Made by a program: the position numbers and the translations under genes. From Hyaloperonospora brassicae (Eukaryota; Oomycota; Peronosporomycetes; Peronosporales; Peronosporaceae), in NCBI GenBank assembly GCA_947650285.1, contig CANTFL010001445.1:1116001-1180000 (forward strand): a DNA stretch of 64,000 nt. Reading direction: 5' to 3'. The first letter of the stretch is position 1, and every line of letters begins with the position of its first letter. Below, piece after piece: positions 37,623 through 48,983 of the stretch. The notes below the pieces were generated by a model. It was not told where the DNA came from, did not search any database, and worked only from the letters and a program-made list of their open reading frames with translations.

Positions 37623-38129
37623 CGCAAGTCTCTTCCAACATCCGCGATCGTCATTTCTCTTCTACCCACAGTGCGTACACTGTTTGAGGATTTCCACGAT
37701 GGTAGTGCCGACCGCGGTCGACTTGCTCACTTCGAATGAATGGGTTTCCCGGGTTCTGAGCGCTATCGGAAGATGTAGCCATATGCACATTGTGCCGATC
37801 CTACTTCTGAGCGCGATCCATAGCCGTGGCCATATACCTGTTGCGTCGGTCCGAGTCGGAGTCCGATCCACAGGAGTATATGTCTCATCCACTGCTCTCT
37901 CTTTCCACGTGGATCGCTCTCACAGCTCGCGCTGGTTTTGCTGGCACTTGGGCCGCCTGTGGAGCAACACGCTATCGAAATTTGCTCGACGCCATAGAGG
38001 CGTGAGCCTCTCGAACTTCCATGTTCTCACATTCTTGCAGCTTTTCTTCCAGATCATCTGCATCTCCAAGGCGTAACATCGTTAGCATTCTAGCCAGATC
38101 GCGATCGTCCAGGGTACCAATGTAATGAT

Positions 38130-38756
38130 TCACATGTTCCTTGCGAGTGGCGGGCGATCCATCTCGTATCGGGATCTTCTCCGGATCGCGGCCACATTTA
38201 GACGGTACAAGTACTCCAATGGAGTCTCGTTCGATCGCTTACGCGCATGGTGGTAGAGTCTCCCAACTGAAACACGATTCTTTCCTCCGTATTTGGCCAT
38301 GAAGCCTTCTAGGAGTGCTTTCCACGAAGTCCTCGTTGAGCTACTGAGCTGGTTATACCAATCAAGCGCCGTTCCTGTAAGAAGATGGCTGAACACTAGG
38401 AACTATTTCTCCTCAGGCGCTTGATCGCATAGGAACGCCGAATTCACCTTACTGATACAGTTCCTGGGCCGTTCTTCATTATTCTCTCGGCCAAGGAATT
38501 CTTTCAGTTCGGCCATGGCAGACATTTGAATCCTTTGGTTAGAGACCCCGCCACTCCCCGCTGCTCCTGCCGTCTCCACCTGCGGTAATCCCTTCTCTAC
38601 TTGCTCCCGACGCGCATGGCCATAGTCATGCGATACATTAGGACTCGATCCAACCGACTCCATGTCAATATCCGGCATGTCGATCTCCGGTTCGGGATGG
38701 CGATTAATCGATCGTCCAGCGTTCATGTGAGCTTGTTCTAGCTCGTATTTCTTCAA
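38130..38756 (-). pseudogene. Gy2 gag core
   Basis: Two frames in the same phase are split by a TAG at 38,403. The first is acidic with a Gly/Val-rich linker (38,403-38,756). The second has the gag core FSHLLTGTALDWYNQLS, ALLEGFMAKYGG and TPLEYLYRLN. Essentially identical to Gy4, including the stop. Confidence 0.85.
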
Positions 38757-38799
38757 AGCTGCTAAAAATAGTAATTTACGTGTTCTGACTCTACCATGT

Positions 38800-39648
38800 T
38801 CAAAAACTGCGTTGCCGATGGCCTTCCCGCTTGCGCTTCTGCCTCATTCCGTTCAAATGTCTTCCGCAACAGATCCGCGCCATTTTTCCTAGCGACATCC
38901 GTTGGATCTCGACCGAATCGTTCGAGTCTTCTTCCGATTCTGCTGAATCATATCGGGATGATAGTGAATTCATCCTTGGGGGAATCGTTGATCGGCGTGA
39001 GAACTGCATCCATCGTGATCCGCGGCGTGATCCGTTGATCCGAGGTGCCGATCGGCGGGGTCGGGTTGTCTCTGGGGTCACGTAGGCCTATAGGCGGACT
39101 CGACGTCTTACACATCGACTGCCCTGCGTCAATAACTCGATCGTGGCTGCACTCTAGTGCGTTTGTGCGTTGAACGTTCTCGCCGTAAACCCCGCCTCCG
39201 TTAGCATATTGATTAGACGCCGGAGCACCTCCAACACGTCGGGAGTTGATTTAGGTGCAGATATTGGTGCGCGCAGCGTTCCGGTCAGCTTCGGCTTGTT
39301 TGTCTTTAATAAAATATCACTTGGCAACATCTTCTTTAGCTCCATCAATTAGTATTCCTGGCCAATTTCGTCAAATCGCTAGTATATTAACCGCATTTCG
39401 CAATCCACTGACTGTGAGGCTTGATCCATCTTCTCTGTCTTGACATTGTCGCCGGCTTGTCTTTTCTTGTAAACGTTCCGATATTGTTTCACCGCGGCCA
39501 GATTATTAACGTCGTCCGAACTCCTAGCTTCTTTCTTCATCATTTCGGATAATTTGTCTGATATGAATGAAACTCGTTTGGGGATTCCCCTAGGACTTTC
39601 ATCCTGCAGATCGTGCTTTTCAGCGCAATCTGCGGTAACCCCCGACAA
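38800..39648 (-). pseudogene. Gy2 leader/gag N-terminal ORF
   Basis: Three open segments in one frame separated by stops (39,379-39,648; 39,154-39,348; 38,800-39,081). The middle one reads LEVLRRLINMLTEAG and the last is Arg/Ser-rich with an acidic patch. It is presumably the N-terminal part of gag. No named domain. Confidence 0.55.
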
Positions 39649-39889
39649 GACCTCAGCAGGGGGTTAAGGGTTTTCTTCGAGATCGTGCGACCGATCTTCC
39701 TCTTTTATTTCCTTTCGTCAAATCCGCTCCTAAAATTATTAGTTTCCGGGGATCCTCTATTCTTACGCGTCTGCGGCGACCCCTCTGCCGCTAACGCTTC
39801 CATCCCAGGATCAATCTTGATCTTGACTTCTTCGCTCAAGCACTCACGGTGAAATTCGAGTCACCAGTAGATTTGAGCACACGCACCAT

Positions 39890-41040
39890 TGAAGTGGAGT
39901 AGTGATCACAATTTCTTGGGATCTCGACTCTCCGCCGGAGCCTGGAAGACCGAATAACGGAGAGGGTACCCCGAATCCGTGTTCTGTATGTTCTTGCTCA
40001 TCTTGTGTACCCGTCGGTGGGGCGGGATGCGCTCTTCTTGGTGGACATGAGCTGAAGCTGAACTTGACCGTCTTGGGGATATGTGTTGATCGGGTGGAAA
40101 TGCTTCACCCGGTCAAACGTAGGTGCGGATCGCGTGGGAAATTCTTCACTCGATCGCTTGTAACTTGGGCGCTCTCCCAGAGTCGCCTTTGCAAGGGGTG
40201 ATGCTTGATCAGCGAGCCGTCGAGCATATTGAGCCGCCTTGCGATCGTAAATCTAAACCGTTAGGTTTCCAGCTTCCGATCGCAGTTCGAAAGTGAGAAT
40301 TGATGTTCCGCCTTGCCAAACAATCCAAAAGAGAATTCTGTAGAGACATGGGTCACTCTCTATTCAACTGGATGTCAAAGTTCATACCCAGGAGAAGTCG
40401 ACACGTGTCTTTCGTCCCAAATCAAATCCTGTAAAATGTCAATTAACCAAATTCATAACCTATGACTATGTCTATCTGTTTGGTAGATTAGTCTTTAGCA
40501 TCAATTGTCTATGTGTTCCATTTCGTGCATCATGGTGTCCACAGCAGATACTCCGGTGGCGGATCGCTCAGTAGCGGATCGCTTGTGTGTGGATAGCTAG
40601 GTGGTGGATCGCTCGGGTAGTGGATCGCTCCGCGGTGGATCGCTCGGGGGTGGATTGCGGTGTGTGTTTCACACAATAATGTCTCCACACAATAAAGCAT
40701 TACACACTTAGGGTGTATTGTGATCAGTCTTTCGAGTCTTTAATCGGGTATCTAGCGTCGGATCGCCGTTACGTTTAAGGCTTCACCTGCTTGATGATCT
40801 TGACGATCTACGCCTCCAGCTTGCCTCCATATTCACCTATTTTCCATTGTCGTTAGCGATTTAGCTCTTCAGTTGATGTTTACCCCTTGAAAGATCGGTC
40901 GACGTAATTTGGTGTTCCCAGCCTATAATCTTGGATCGTGATCGAATAAATATCGATCTCTGACTATACTTCTTCTTGACCCTTAAGTAGATCAATCTGC
41001 ATAGTTTTTACAGTCGTTTCCTGTCTCTAAAGTGTTTGAT
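39890..41040 (-). repeat. Gy2 5' LTR (right), mosaic
   Basis: The inner 300 bp (39,890-40,190) is almost identical to the Gy4 5' LTR end (54,080-54,380). From about 40,196 outward it falls to roughly 60-70% with Gy4 while still aligning to the Gy2 left LTR. The outer end near 41,040 is approximate. Confidence 0.8.
40553..40661 (+). repeat. GGTGGATCGCTC-type tandem repeat in LTR
   Basis: About seven degenerate 13-16 bp units (GGCGGATCGCTC, AGCGGATCGCTT, GGTGGATCGCTC and so on) occupy this part of the LTR. The equivalent place in the Gy4 LTR has GATCCGGTA repeats and in the Gy2 left LTR GCGGGGTAGT.GATCG repeats. Such repeats could bind a factor or simply expand by slippage. Confidence 0.8.
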
Positions 41041-43500
41041 ACCATCATTCGTGCCAACGGGCCTATCTCCGACCGCACTTCACCAAACAAATATATCTCT
41101 CACTCCATGCAGTACGTGTGATCCACAAATATTACCGCTGAATCCTCTGCGCTTCTCCACAGTCCCTCAAGGTCCAGCTGCTTCTGACCAATTTTATAAA
41201 GTGTCAGAGCACCGACCAAGGATATAGTAAAGAACTCTATGGATAAGAATATATTAAATGCTTCTCAATTTTCGATCTATGTATTAATTTATCTGCGTGC
41301 CTACGAAAGTATCTTGTTTAGTCTGCTTGCATATTCTGGGGTTAGAATACACTTTGTCCCTTACCGTTTAGACATGGACGTGGCGAAAGTAAGCGCAAGT
41401 ATAACAACAGGATGTGTTTGGCCTGTAAATTTGTCGAGCAGCAATCGCCCAAACTCTGACGATTATAAGCGGCCTCCCGAATCCGTCGTCATGAGCGCGG
41501 GAAAAGTCATGAGGTTAATGCCATAGTGACTACACGAAAGACCAGGAGCGAAAAGCTACCTGAAGAAATTGGTCGTAAGTACACTATTCACAGGTAGATT
41601 CAGTGGCCACCTACCGGCCTACTGAATAAAGCATTTTTGTTCAGGGCCGATGGTCTACATCGTTCAAGGCGAACACATCTCCGTCTTCGTATGAGGCTAC
41701 CGATGAGTGTAGCCCTCCAGCCGATGTGAACACAAAGTGAGTCAAGGTTCATAAGAGGCATCAAATTAACCCCCCCCCCTCTAGTCGGCAGCCTGGCACT
41801 GTGATAGTTTTGGGGGCTCACCACGCATCGTGAGACTTAAGTTCACCACAACGGTGCGAGTTCCCGGATCTTCGGAAGACGCGGGATTTTATCGGGATCC
41901 TAAGGGGACAATAAAAACTAAGCCAAGAAAAGGATCAAGACCGGTACGTCACGAAAAGCTCTATAGTCAGTGAAAAACGAAACTAACAGCAAAGAATCAA
42001 AGTACCCAACCGGACTTGTGGAGGGGTCCGGCCAACAAGGTCAAGTTTGAATATTTACATAATAGATATTTAAAATACCTTACTTATGCCCTTGACGAGG
42101 GCACAATGAGTCATGATGTTCATCATGCCCTTGAGGACCACCAGATGAATGTGCAATCCAAAAAGTATGAAAAAGTAAGTAAGTAGATCTTTCACAATAA
42201 GGCTCCAGACGACTCGAGGTCAATAGGTCCTGGGGAGGCGGGGTCATTTTTTGGTCGGACGAGGAGGCGACAGGAGTCCATGACCAACGCAAGCTGGACG
42301 TCTCTATCACGATTAACCCAGTGATGCAAGCTCTCAATATCCACCTGCTAAGTCGACTCACTGGGACAGTGTCACCCCTGCGGCAACTGCGAATTGTAAC
42401 AAATGCAAATATTGCGATGGTTACCGTCCTTGACGAAGCCACCATGGCGCGGGAATATTTAAAGTAGATGGGATGTTCACCCAGACGTTTGACTGCATTA
42501 AGACATCGTCAGAGAAGTTTTACAAACACTTAAAAACTCATTGAAACGATCCATCACAGATCGAAGAACTCTTCGAGGTCGCAAAGACGCAGGCAGCTTA
42601 ATGTGTCAGCTGACACACCAGGACGTAGAGATCCACCCATCGTCACAAGTCGTGACTTGGGCCTCACGGTCTGTGAAAGACTTATCCGCGACGTCCTGAA
42701 TTCACATACGCTGTCCGCGACAGGAATGTCGTCACAGGGGCCATCGACACCGATCCACGCCATCAGAATGATTCTAAAACCCAATTACGCCGCGTTGCGT
42801 CAGTCCCGTGCTCATGGGGTTCACGTGAACGAGTCGCTCACGAAATGGTGAAGCCTGGACAGCCAGAAGAAATGCTGGCCCATTTAAAGGCTCAAATTAT
42901 ACCCGATCGACAAACGGCTACGACGCTCTCAAAGGTTTATTATCCTAAGGCAAAAAAATGAGTGGGAAGGACCTACCGACCCGATCGGAAATTTGCAAAC
43001 ATCGTTCCACTATGCGATAACAAGATTCCTGAGAGCAACAAATGCCAACAAAACACCTTAACCGAAACTAAACGAGATGTAGACAGAGGGTGTAATCGCA
43101 ACCACCCGATTTTGTCCAAGCAACGCGGTGTTAGAGAGCGATCACACGATTTTACCGTTGAGTTGGGCATGGGGTCCCGCCGATCTTTAATTCGGGTGAA
43201 GTTTAATGATGACATTAATTGACGGATACGAGCTAGAACGAGTCGCTTACGATCGTATACCCAAATGTACCAGATCGCGAGATCATAGGTGATACGGGTT
43301 CGATATTTAATGACTCTAAGAGAATTTTTGTATGAAAGACGAATCTCACAAGAGATCGCGATCCTAATCAGAGAATTCGATCCCAACATAAGATGAAGAG
43401 CCTAGAGCCAGCTATGTACAAATCGGATGTAGAATACGCCAAGGTTCAAGAGAGAGCACACTTAGTGTAAGCTACATAAATGTAAGGGGTAGATCTTCTG
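41041..43500. other. No supported gene
   Basis: Contains scattered open frames up to 138 codons and a C-run near 41,770. The plus frame at 42,260-42,460 (ITINPVMQALNIHLL, then VLDEATMAREYLK) looks protein-like, but I cannot assign it and it is flanked by stops. No RNA gene or LTR boundary recognised. Confidence 0.5.
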
Positions 43501-44060
43501 AAGAGGAAAGTTGTGGCCCGAACGTTAGTAGTACACAAAGGCTTAGCGATGTATTCGTTATTGAACTTACTTAGTTAACATAAAACAGAGTTGAATTTGC
43601 TTTGAAGTACATGTGTCACTTTCTATTCCTAGTCGGATCAGTGGCCACCCGACGTCCAAAAAGTTGCATACTTTAATCTGATTATGTCCCTGCATTGTTT
43701 GCTAGGGGCAAGGAGTTTCAACATTAACCATAACTGCGATCGGACGCAGCAAACACGCAAATACAAAATTTGCAAGATCGCGAGACGGATCAAGTGGTCA
43801 GAAGGCTCGCGTTTCGAGTATCTACATTGGACAAGGCGACATTGTAGAGATCAAGGTGACTCATATCGAGCGCCTTACAAGTACGCCCGCTATTGTGAAG
43901 ATTTTTAACGCGATAGCACCAAATCCAACCACAATTAAGTTTAGCATCGACTGAGGTTCACCGAGAAGAGTGCAACCCACCCTACCGACGGATACACATG
44001 ATAAGAAAAGGTCAAATTATAAAATTGGAGTCCCTTCTTGATTACTCGGTCGTTTAAGCT
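43500..44060 (+). repeat. Gy3: degenerate LTR remnant
   Basis: Plus-strand matches to the Gy4 LTR in order: ACATAAAACAGAGTTGAATTTGC, then CAAGATCGCGAGAC..ATCAAGTGGTCAGAAGG near 43,780, then GACGGATACACATGAT near 43,990. All are heavily diverged. It is a third, older member of the Gy2/Gy4 family. Confidence 0.7.
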
Positions 44061-44111
44061 TCATTAAGAAGTATACTCGACAGCTGAAATGAGTGATCGC
44101 CACTACACCGC

Positions 44112-44830
44112 ATGTGCTCAAGCCTCAAGACAGCCAACAATGCCGGAATCCAACATGAGCCGATGGAATCATGTAATTTTGAATCAGTTATATCGAACCT
44201 AGAGGAATTAACGGGAAGAACGGTTAATGCCACACAAAGACAGGCGCCTAACGTGACCCGGCCTCTAGCTTTCAGTCGCCACGAATTCCAATGGAATTCC
44301 ACGGACAAGATCTGGACGCAGACCGAGTCCGCAGTTAGGTGACCACCCTGAAGACGGTTTCTTAACGAGGGACCAAGTACCAGATGAACCAAAGCATCTC
44401 GGTTTTGGAGAACTGCTGACCGGTTCGGCGCAGAACTGGTACCACCAACTGAGTCGTTTGATTCGAGGAAGTTGTAAAGATTTGCTAGGCTGATTTCGGA
44501 TGCAGTTCTGCGGTGTTATGTAAGCAATTGATCGACAGTAATTCCACGCACATGAAAAGTCGGATGAGTCCTCGTTCTACTACTTAAACCAAATATCTGA
44601 GACTGTACTCCGGGAATACTTGAAGATAAAAAGTGCATCGTTCAGGGTTTAGAAATAACGTGTGAAACACTGTATGGGTATACTTTTACAGATCACAAAT
44701 TAGCCGATCCGTTGACGATAATAAGTTTGGCGGACATGGGCGACTTTAAGGAAGGCCAAAGGCGCGTCAAACAACGAAGACCAGACGCGGCAATAAGCTT
44801 AATAGATCGAGAAAGCTAAGCCCGAAGGTT
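44112..44830 (+). pseudogene. Gy3 gag remnant
   Basis: Directly after the LTR remnant comes CATGTGCTCAA, matching the post-LTR start of Gy4. Near 44,413 the plus strand encodes LLTGSAQNWYHQLS, clearly the same gag core as LLTGTALDWYNQLS of Gy2/Gy4. Further on is SSFYYLNQI, and near 44,691 DHKLADPLTIISLADMGDFKE, matching the DRDLARMLTMLRLGDADDLEE of its relatives. Several stops and frameshifts. No pol was found behind it, so the element is truncated. Confidence 0.75.
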
Positions 44831-46127
44831 CCTGCTCCCGTTGACCGACCACGAGTAATGAATTATCTCTCCATGCATGTATTTGATGTTACACAAAGAA
44901 GAAATGCTGCCGAATAATCAGCTTGATCAGATACATTACAAGGGCGACCTAAGACAATTTTACCTAGCGGAAGCGGAAAGGAACCCAAGGGAGAAATAAT
45001 GAGAACCCTACCTGCTAGAGGATTCTACCAACCTGGAAAAAGAATGAGACACCCTACACTTCGCAATACGTCGGCTGAATAAAAATGCGAAAGGTGCCCA
45101 CTGAAGGTCCTGGAAACATGTAGATTTTGCGATGGTGGGAGAGGACGACTTGCGACTGTTGCGAGAAAAAGGGTCACTTATCTAATCGATTCTAGTTTTA
45201 ATGTTGAGAATGTCGCGAGACATAGGAAGCTAAAAATGACAGCAAAAGGACCTTTACAAATTACTTTATCAATGGTTCAACCCCACCAAGCATGTTGGAA
45301 TATTACAAACATTATTTGACGGACATCTACCACAAATCTTGGGACCACGCGCCTTTTTATCCTGAAGATAGACCCCGTATATCAATGTGGCTTATACCAA
45401 GTGTGCCCTCACTAGAACCTTGCGTGGCCCACACCCGAATATTACTCGACCAATCCAAGCTCGTTATCTCAGAGGTATCTCGCAAATTCTGGTGACCTCG
45501 TTTCAGATTACTTTATCTCCCTGGAAAACATTTCAGCTCCTTTCCTTGCTACCAGCGAAATAGCGATCTTGTACGATTGGGTACACAATGGTCAGCCACT
45601 CGTCCCACCTCGTATCCTCCAAACACATTCCTTTTCAAACTTAACGCAGCTGGATATTGTGGACTTTTAAACCCAGCTCCACGGTGGAATCTCGTAGTCG
45701 CTTTGCCGCATACTCATTGAATTGTTTTTTCGATGCTATAGAATTGGCATAACCCATTTGTTGAAACGTTTATTAAACCCCCGGATGTCTGGTGAGCTTG
45801 CATTCGATCACGACGATCGATTTTTACACCAAAATTATGGTAATGTGTGATTCGATTCATTTAAAAATATCTTAATGATTGCATTTATAAATGTTATAAT
45901 AGATTGTCAGGTAATATTTACTAATCGTGCTCTCTAAAAGTTTGTTCGTAAACGCGATCAATAGTTTTTTTATTGACAGTGTTTTTTACACTGGTGGCCA
46001 AATGTTTTCCATCATGAAGTCGTTGCCTTCGTCAACCAAGCATAGGCCGTTTGTTGTGAATTATTTATGCAATTTTTACATTTGCTATCTGATAGAGTAA
46101 AATACTATGTGCACGGGGTCAAACCTG
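44831..46127. other. No supported gene
   Basis: One 67-codon open frame (45,292-45,495) with no domain. The sequence becomes AT-rich after 45,700. It may include unrecognisable Gy3 remains. Confidence 0.5.
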
Positions 46128-46402
46128 TTAGAATTTAACTAGGCGATGATCCTGTTACGAAGAAGAAGACGGCTTACGTCCGGGGATGAAAACCGAAAAG
46201 TGAGTTGTATATTTGTTGTCCTTATCTTCAAAAACGAATGGCTGGTAGAAGCCGGTGACTCTCAGCCACCGATGTCGTGCCCTGTCTCCATCGCGTTTTG
46301 TTTTACCTATCACTGGGTAGTTACGTCTCGTAATATACCTTTGGTAAAAACTCTGCTTCGTCATATGCAGAATGAAAACAATTGCGTGGTTGTGGGGACG
46401 TA

Positions 46403-46443
46403 ACTGCGGGTGGGTCGCAGTTCTGGTGAACCCCAAACACCAG
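46403..46443 (-). repeat. Twin hairpins, inverted copy
   Basis: Exact mirror of the 48,187-48,227 pair. No base in either stem differs between the copies. Confidence 0.6.
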
Positions 46444-46470
46444 ATCGTGAGTGTCAGTCACAATTAACTT

Positions 46471-46545
46471 GCACACGGCGGGACTCAAACACGCACTCAC
46501 CCGATTGGAATCCCCCTTTCCAAACGACTGAGCGAATCTGTTGCT
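46471..46545 (-). ncRNA. tRNA-like region, inverted copy
   Basis: Reverse-complement copy of 48,085-48,159 with few differences. In the B box region this copy reads TTTGAGTCCC instead of TTCGAGTCCC, which weakens the promoter consensus. Confidence 0.5.
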
Positions 46546-46675
46546 CCGTCGACATCGCTAACAACCCACTATATAAACCTACCAAAGAACAATACAACTA
46601 AGCTAATATGCAATATATATCCTGCACATGTCGCCACAACATCACTCATTTACAAATCTAATACCATATAGAAGT

Positions 46676-47957
46676 AAAAGCTTATTGGTAAGTTCCTAGC
46701 ACTCGTATTATGGACGACGAGACATAACCCAATAACTCTGTAAAAAAGCGCTTAAGAGATAGTGCAGCTAGTACCAGCGCTGGCCTTATGCGTACTTAAA
46801 TGGTAGTGGCTATGGTCTTATTATTTTTGAAAATTACAATGCCATCCAGGACGAAGAAGCCTGCTTCGATAAAAACTACGCAGCTAGCGTATGTTTTACA
46901 ATGTAAATCAACAATGATCAAGATAACTTGTCGGTGATTCATATTTATATTTTGACATATAAAAGGAATTTATTGCTGAATACGTTTGTGATTTGGAATT
47001 GCTGCAAATAGTGGGAAATCAAATGTATCTGTATCCCCTGAAGGATAGTTTGTCTCATTTCAGACAAGATAAACATTGAACAAGCCGTGACGAACTTTGG
47101 CATCGATAAAGAACAGCCTATATACAATTATTTGTTTCGATTAGCGCGTCGCTGAGCTATTTCGTAAATAAGTTTGTTTATACAAATTTTGAACGCATCC
47201 TAAATTTAATGAAGGTCGTTAGGTCCCGTTGCGGTATCATAGCTAGTCATATCAGATCACTTACCGTCTCAACGTAAAATCGCAACAATCGCCGCGTTAA
47301 GTCGGCGAAACGGACTAGTAACCTTGTATAAATAGTTACACGGCTCGCCTCTTCGTATTCCGTTGTGGTTTCACCCAATGGATTCTTATAAACAATCCTA
47401 TAGAAGCCTGCCTGAGCTCAGCCGCTCCTATACCGCTATCTTCCTTTCACTTCACACCAACGGATGTAAGCCGACGCCGTAAGCTCTTTTGCAGGTCCGT
47501 GATCGTCGTTTACGTCAAACAGAAGATTTTTAAAGCTCTCGGATAAGGCCCAACAATTCGTCTATCAGGCAAGTCTCTGGAAAAGGGGGCCTCATCATAA
47601 AGGCTCTCCTGTTCGTCGCTGACAAGGGTCATAACGGTCTATGCTTCTGATCTATCGGATCGTCGTCGGCGAACTCTTTGTTTCAATAGTAGCGAGCTTC
47701 AGCCAACCCGGGCCTTCCGAAATCGTTGGCGCTACCAGACAGCAACTCTTCAATCTATGCATCTTAAGGTTTGATGGCAGGCATAATCTATCCCACGCAG
47801 GGACTTTAACTTAAGCGTACGCGTGTCTTGGGCTTGGCAAAATTTGCGTTGTATTACTTTTTCTCTTTTACTATATTGCACAGTGAGTTTTAATTGGCTC
47901 TATACTATTTCCTAGTTTAATAAAACTAAGGTGATGAAATAGTCGCTCGATTTTCTT
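46676..47957. other. Spacer between the inverted arms
   Basis: AT-rich on the left (46,700-47,200) and more mixed on the right. TATAAATAG occurs near 47,330 but no gene follows. No transposase motif found, so the arms cannot be called terminal repeats of an autonomous DNA transposon. Confidence 0.5.
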
Positions 47958-48084
47958 GCATTCTACACTGGTATTTGTTAGTGAGTGATGTTGCGGCGAC
48001 ATGTGCAGGATGTATATTGCATATTAGCTTAGTTGTATTGTTCTTTGGTAGGTTTAAATAGTGGGTTGTTAGCGATGTCGACGG

Positions 48085-48159
48085 AGCAACAGATTCGCTC
48101 AGTCGTATGGAAAGGGGGATTCCAATCGGGTGAGTGCGTGTTCGAGTCCCGCCGTGTGC
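48085..48159 (+). ncRNA. tRNA-like Pol III promoter region
   Basis: TTCGCTCAGTCG resembles an A box (TRGCNNAGY..) and GTGTTCGAGTCCC a B box, about 45 bp apart as in tRNA genes. The T-arm GCGTG-TTCGAGT-CCCGC has one mismatch, and the acceptor ends pair only partly. A functional tRNA is unlikely; a SINE head fits better. Confidence 0.55.
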
Positions 48160-48186
48160 AAGTTAATTGTGATTGACACTCACGAT

Positions 48187-48227
48187 CTGGTGTTTGGGGT
48201 TCACCAGAACTGCGACCCACCCGCAGT
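48187..48227 (+). repeat. Twin hairpins behind the tRNA-like head
   Basis: CTGGTG/CACCAG (48,187-48,207) is followed after one base by ACTGCG/CGCAGT (48,209-48,227). Both stems are perfect 6 bp, and both are preserved in the inverted copy at 46,403-46,443. Confidence 0.65.
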
Positions 48228-48516
48228 TACGTCCCCACAACCACGCAATTGTTTTCATTCTGCATATGACGAAGCAGAGTTTTTACCAAAGGTATATTAC
48301 GAGACGTAACTACCCAGTGATAGGTAAAACAAAACGCGATGGAGACAGGGCACGACATCGGTGGCTGAGAGTCACCGGCTTCTACCAACCATTCGTTTTT
48401 GGAGATAAGGACAACATATATACAACTCACTTCTCGGTTTTTATCCCTGGCCGTAAGCCGTCTTCATCCTAGCAAAAGCTCCGTAGCCTAGTTATATTAT
48501 AACAGTATTAAGTCTC

Positions 48517-48740
48517 GACTACACAAAACTCGCCAACACTTGGGTTGCCGACACTCTAGTCGCTGGCACTTATCGTCCCCGATACTCAAGTTGCCGATAC
48601 CTAAGTAACTGACACTCGAGTCGTCGACATTTAATTTGTCGACACTCGAGCCGACAACGCTGAAGTCGCTAAATTATAAGCCTCGTCATTTAAGTCGCCC
48701 ACACTTCGGGCGCCGACCCTTGAGTCTTCGGCTCTTAACT
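48517..48740 (+). repeat. 15 bp minisatellite
   Basis: About 15 degenerate tandem units of consensus GCCGACACTCRAGTC, most exactly 15 bp, one of 16 and one of 14. Starts just outside the right inverted arm. The units are diverged, so the array is old. No open frame runs through it. Confidence 0.85.
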
Positions 48741-48983
48741 TTCTGACCCCTCCACTGGTATCGAGAGGTCAAATTCTCTACACCACACCTGCGACAGTGC
48801 GATACGTAACTACTGGGCGAGTGTCTCGGCAATTCTGTCCGTTTCCACATTGGTTTGTAATTATGTGCCGTTCTCGCTGTACCATGGTACGAACTGCCAT
48901 GTTGCAGCTCTCCTTCTTCATAATGTTGGCTTTTGACTCGTGCTCTGCTCAGTGATATATTCTATGTTGTGTAAAATAGGCTG

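Larger units (their letters stand above)
29895..41040 (-). mobile_element. Gy2: chromodomain Ty3/gypsy element, old LTRs
   Basis: Minus-strand order from right to left: LTR, leader ORF, gag, zinc knuckle, protease, RT, RNase H, second RNase H, integrase, chromodomain, LTR. The two LTRs match each other only at roughly 70%, as expected of an old insertion. Its interior (31,934-40,190) is nearly identical to the inverted Gy4 interior. All domains are interrupted. The left end sits exactly on the satellite border. I could not define a target-site duplication. Confidence 0.92.
46128..46675 (-). repeat. Left arm of inverted repeat
   Basis: The reverse complement of this arm matches 47,958-48,500 at roughly 95% in its central part. 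Coordinates sum to 94,630 in the tRNA-like half, with a small shift from indels towards the outer end. Outer ends share a CTGTTA.AAT.TAACTAGGC motif. The minus strand reads from the tRNA-like part towards the outer end. A 1.28 kb spacer separates the arms. Confidence 0.85.
47958..48500 (+). repeat. Right arm of inverted repeat
   Basis: Partner of the left arm, in plus orientation: a short lead sequence, a tRNA-like head (48,085-48,159), two hairpins (48,187-48,227), then a ~250 bp body. The tRNA-like head and body suggest a SINE. But the shared sequence also reaches about 125 bp upstream of the head, which a simple SINE would not explain unless the inversion is a later duplication. Confidence 0.85.

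Noticed and set aside
42962..43389. Overlapping 86- and 138-codon frames
   Set aside because: On opposite strands of the same DNA, with no recognisable motif.
45292..45495. Small 67-codon gene
   Set aside because: No domain, no repeat in the window and no neighbouring coding signal.
47320..47345. TATA-type promoter (TATAAATAG)
   Set aside because: No gene or LTR boundary could be tied to it.
48085..48159. Functional tRNA gene
   Set aside because: The T stem has a mismatch, the acceptor stem does not pair properly and no convincing anticodon arm forms.
46128..48500. DNA transposon with ~0.5 kb terminal inverted repeats
   Set aside because: The spacer has no transposase motif and I see no target duplication at the outer ends. 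Left open only as a non-autonomous element.
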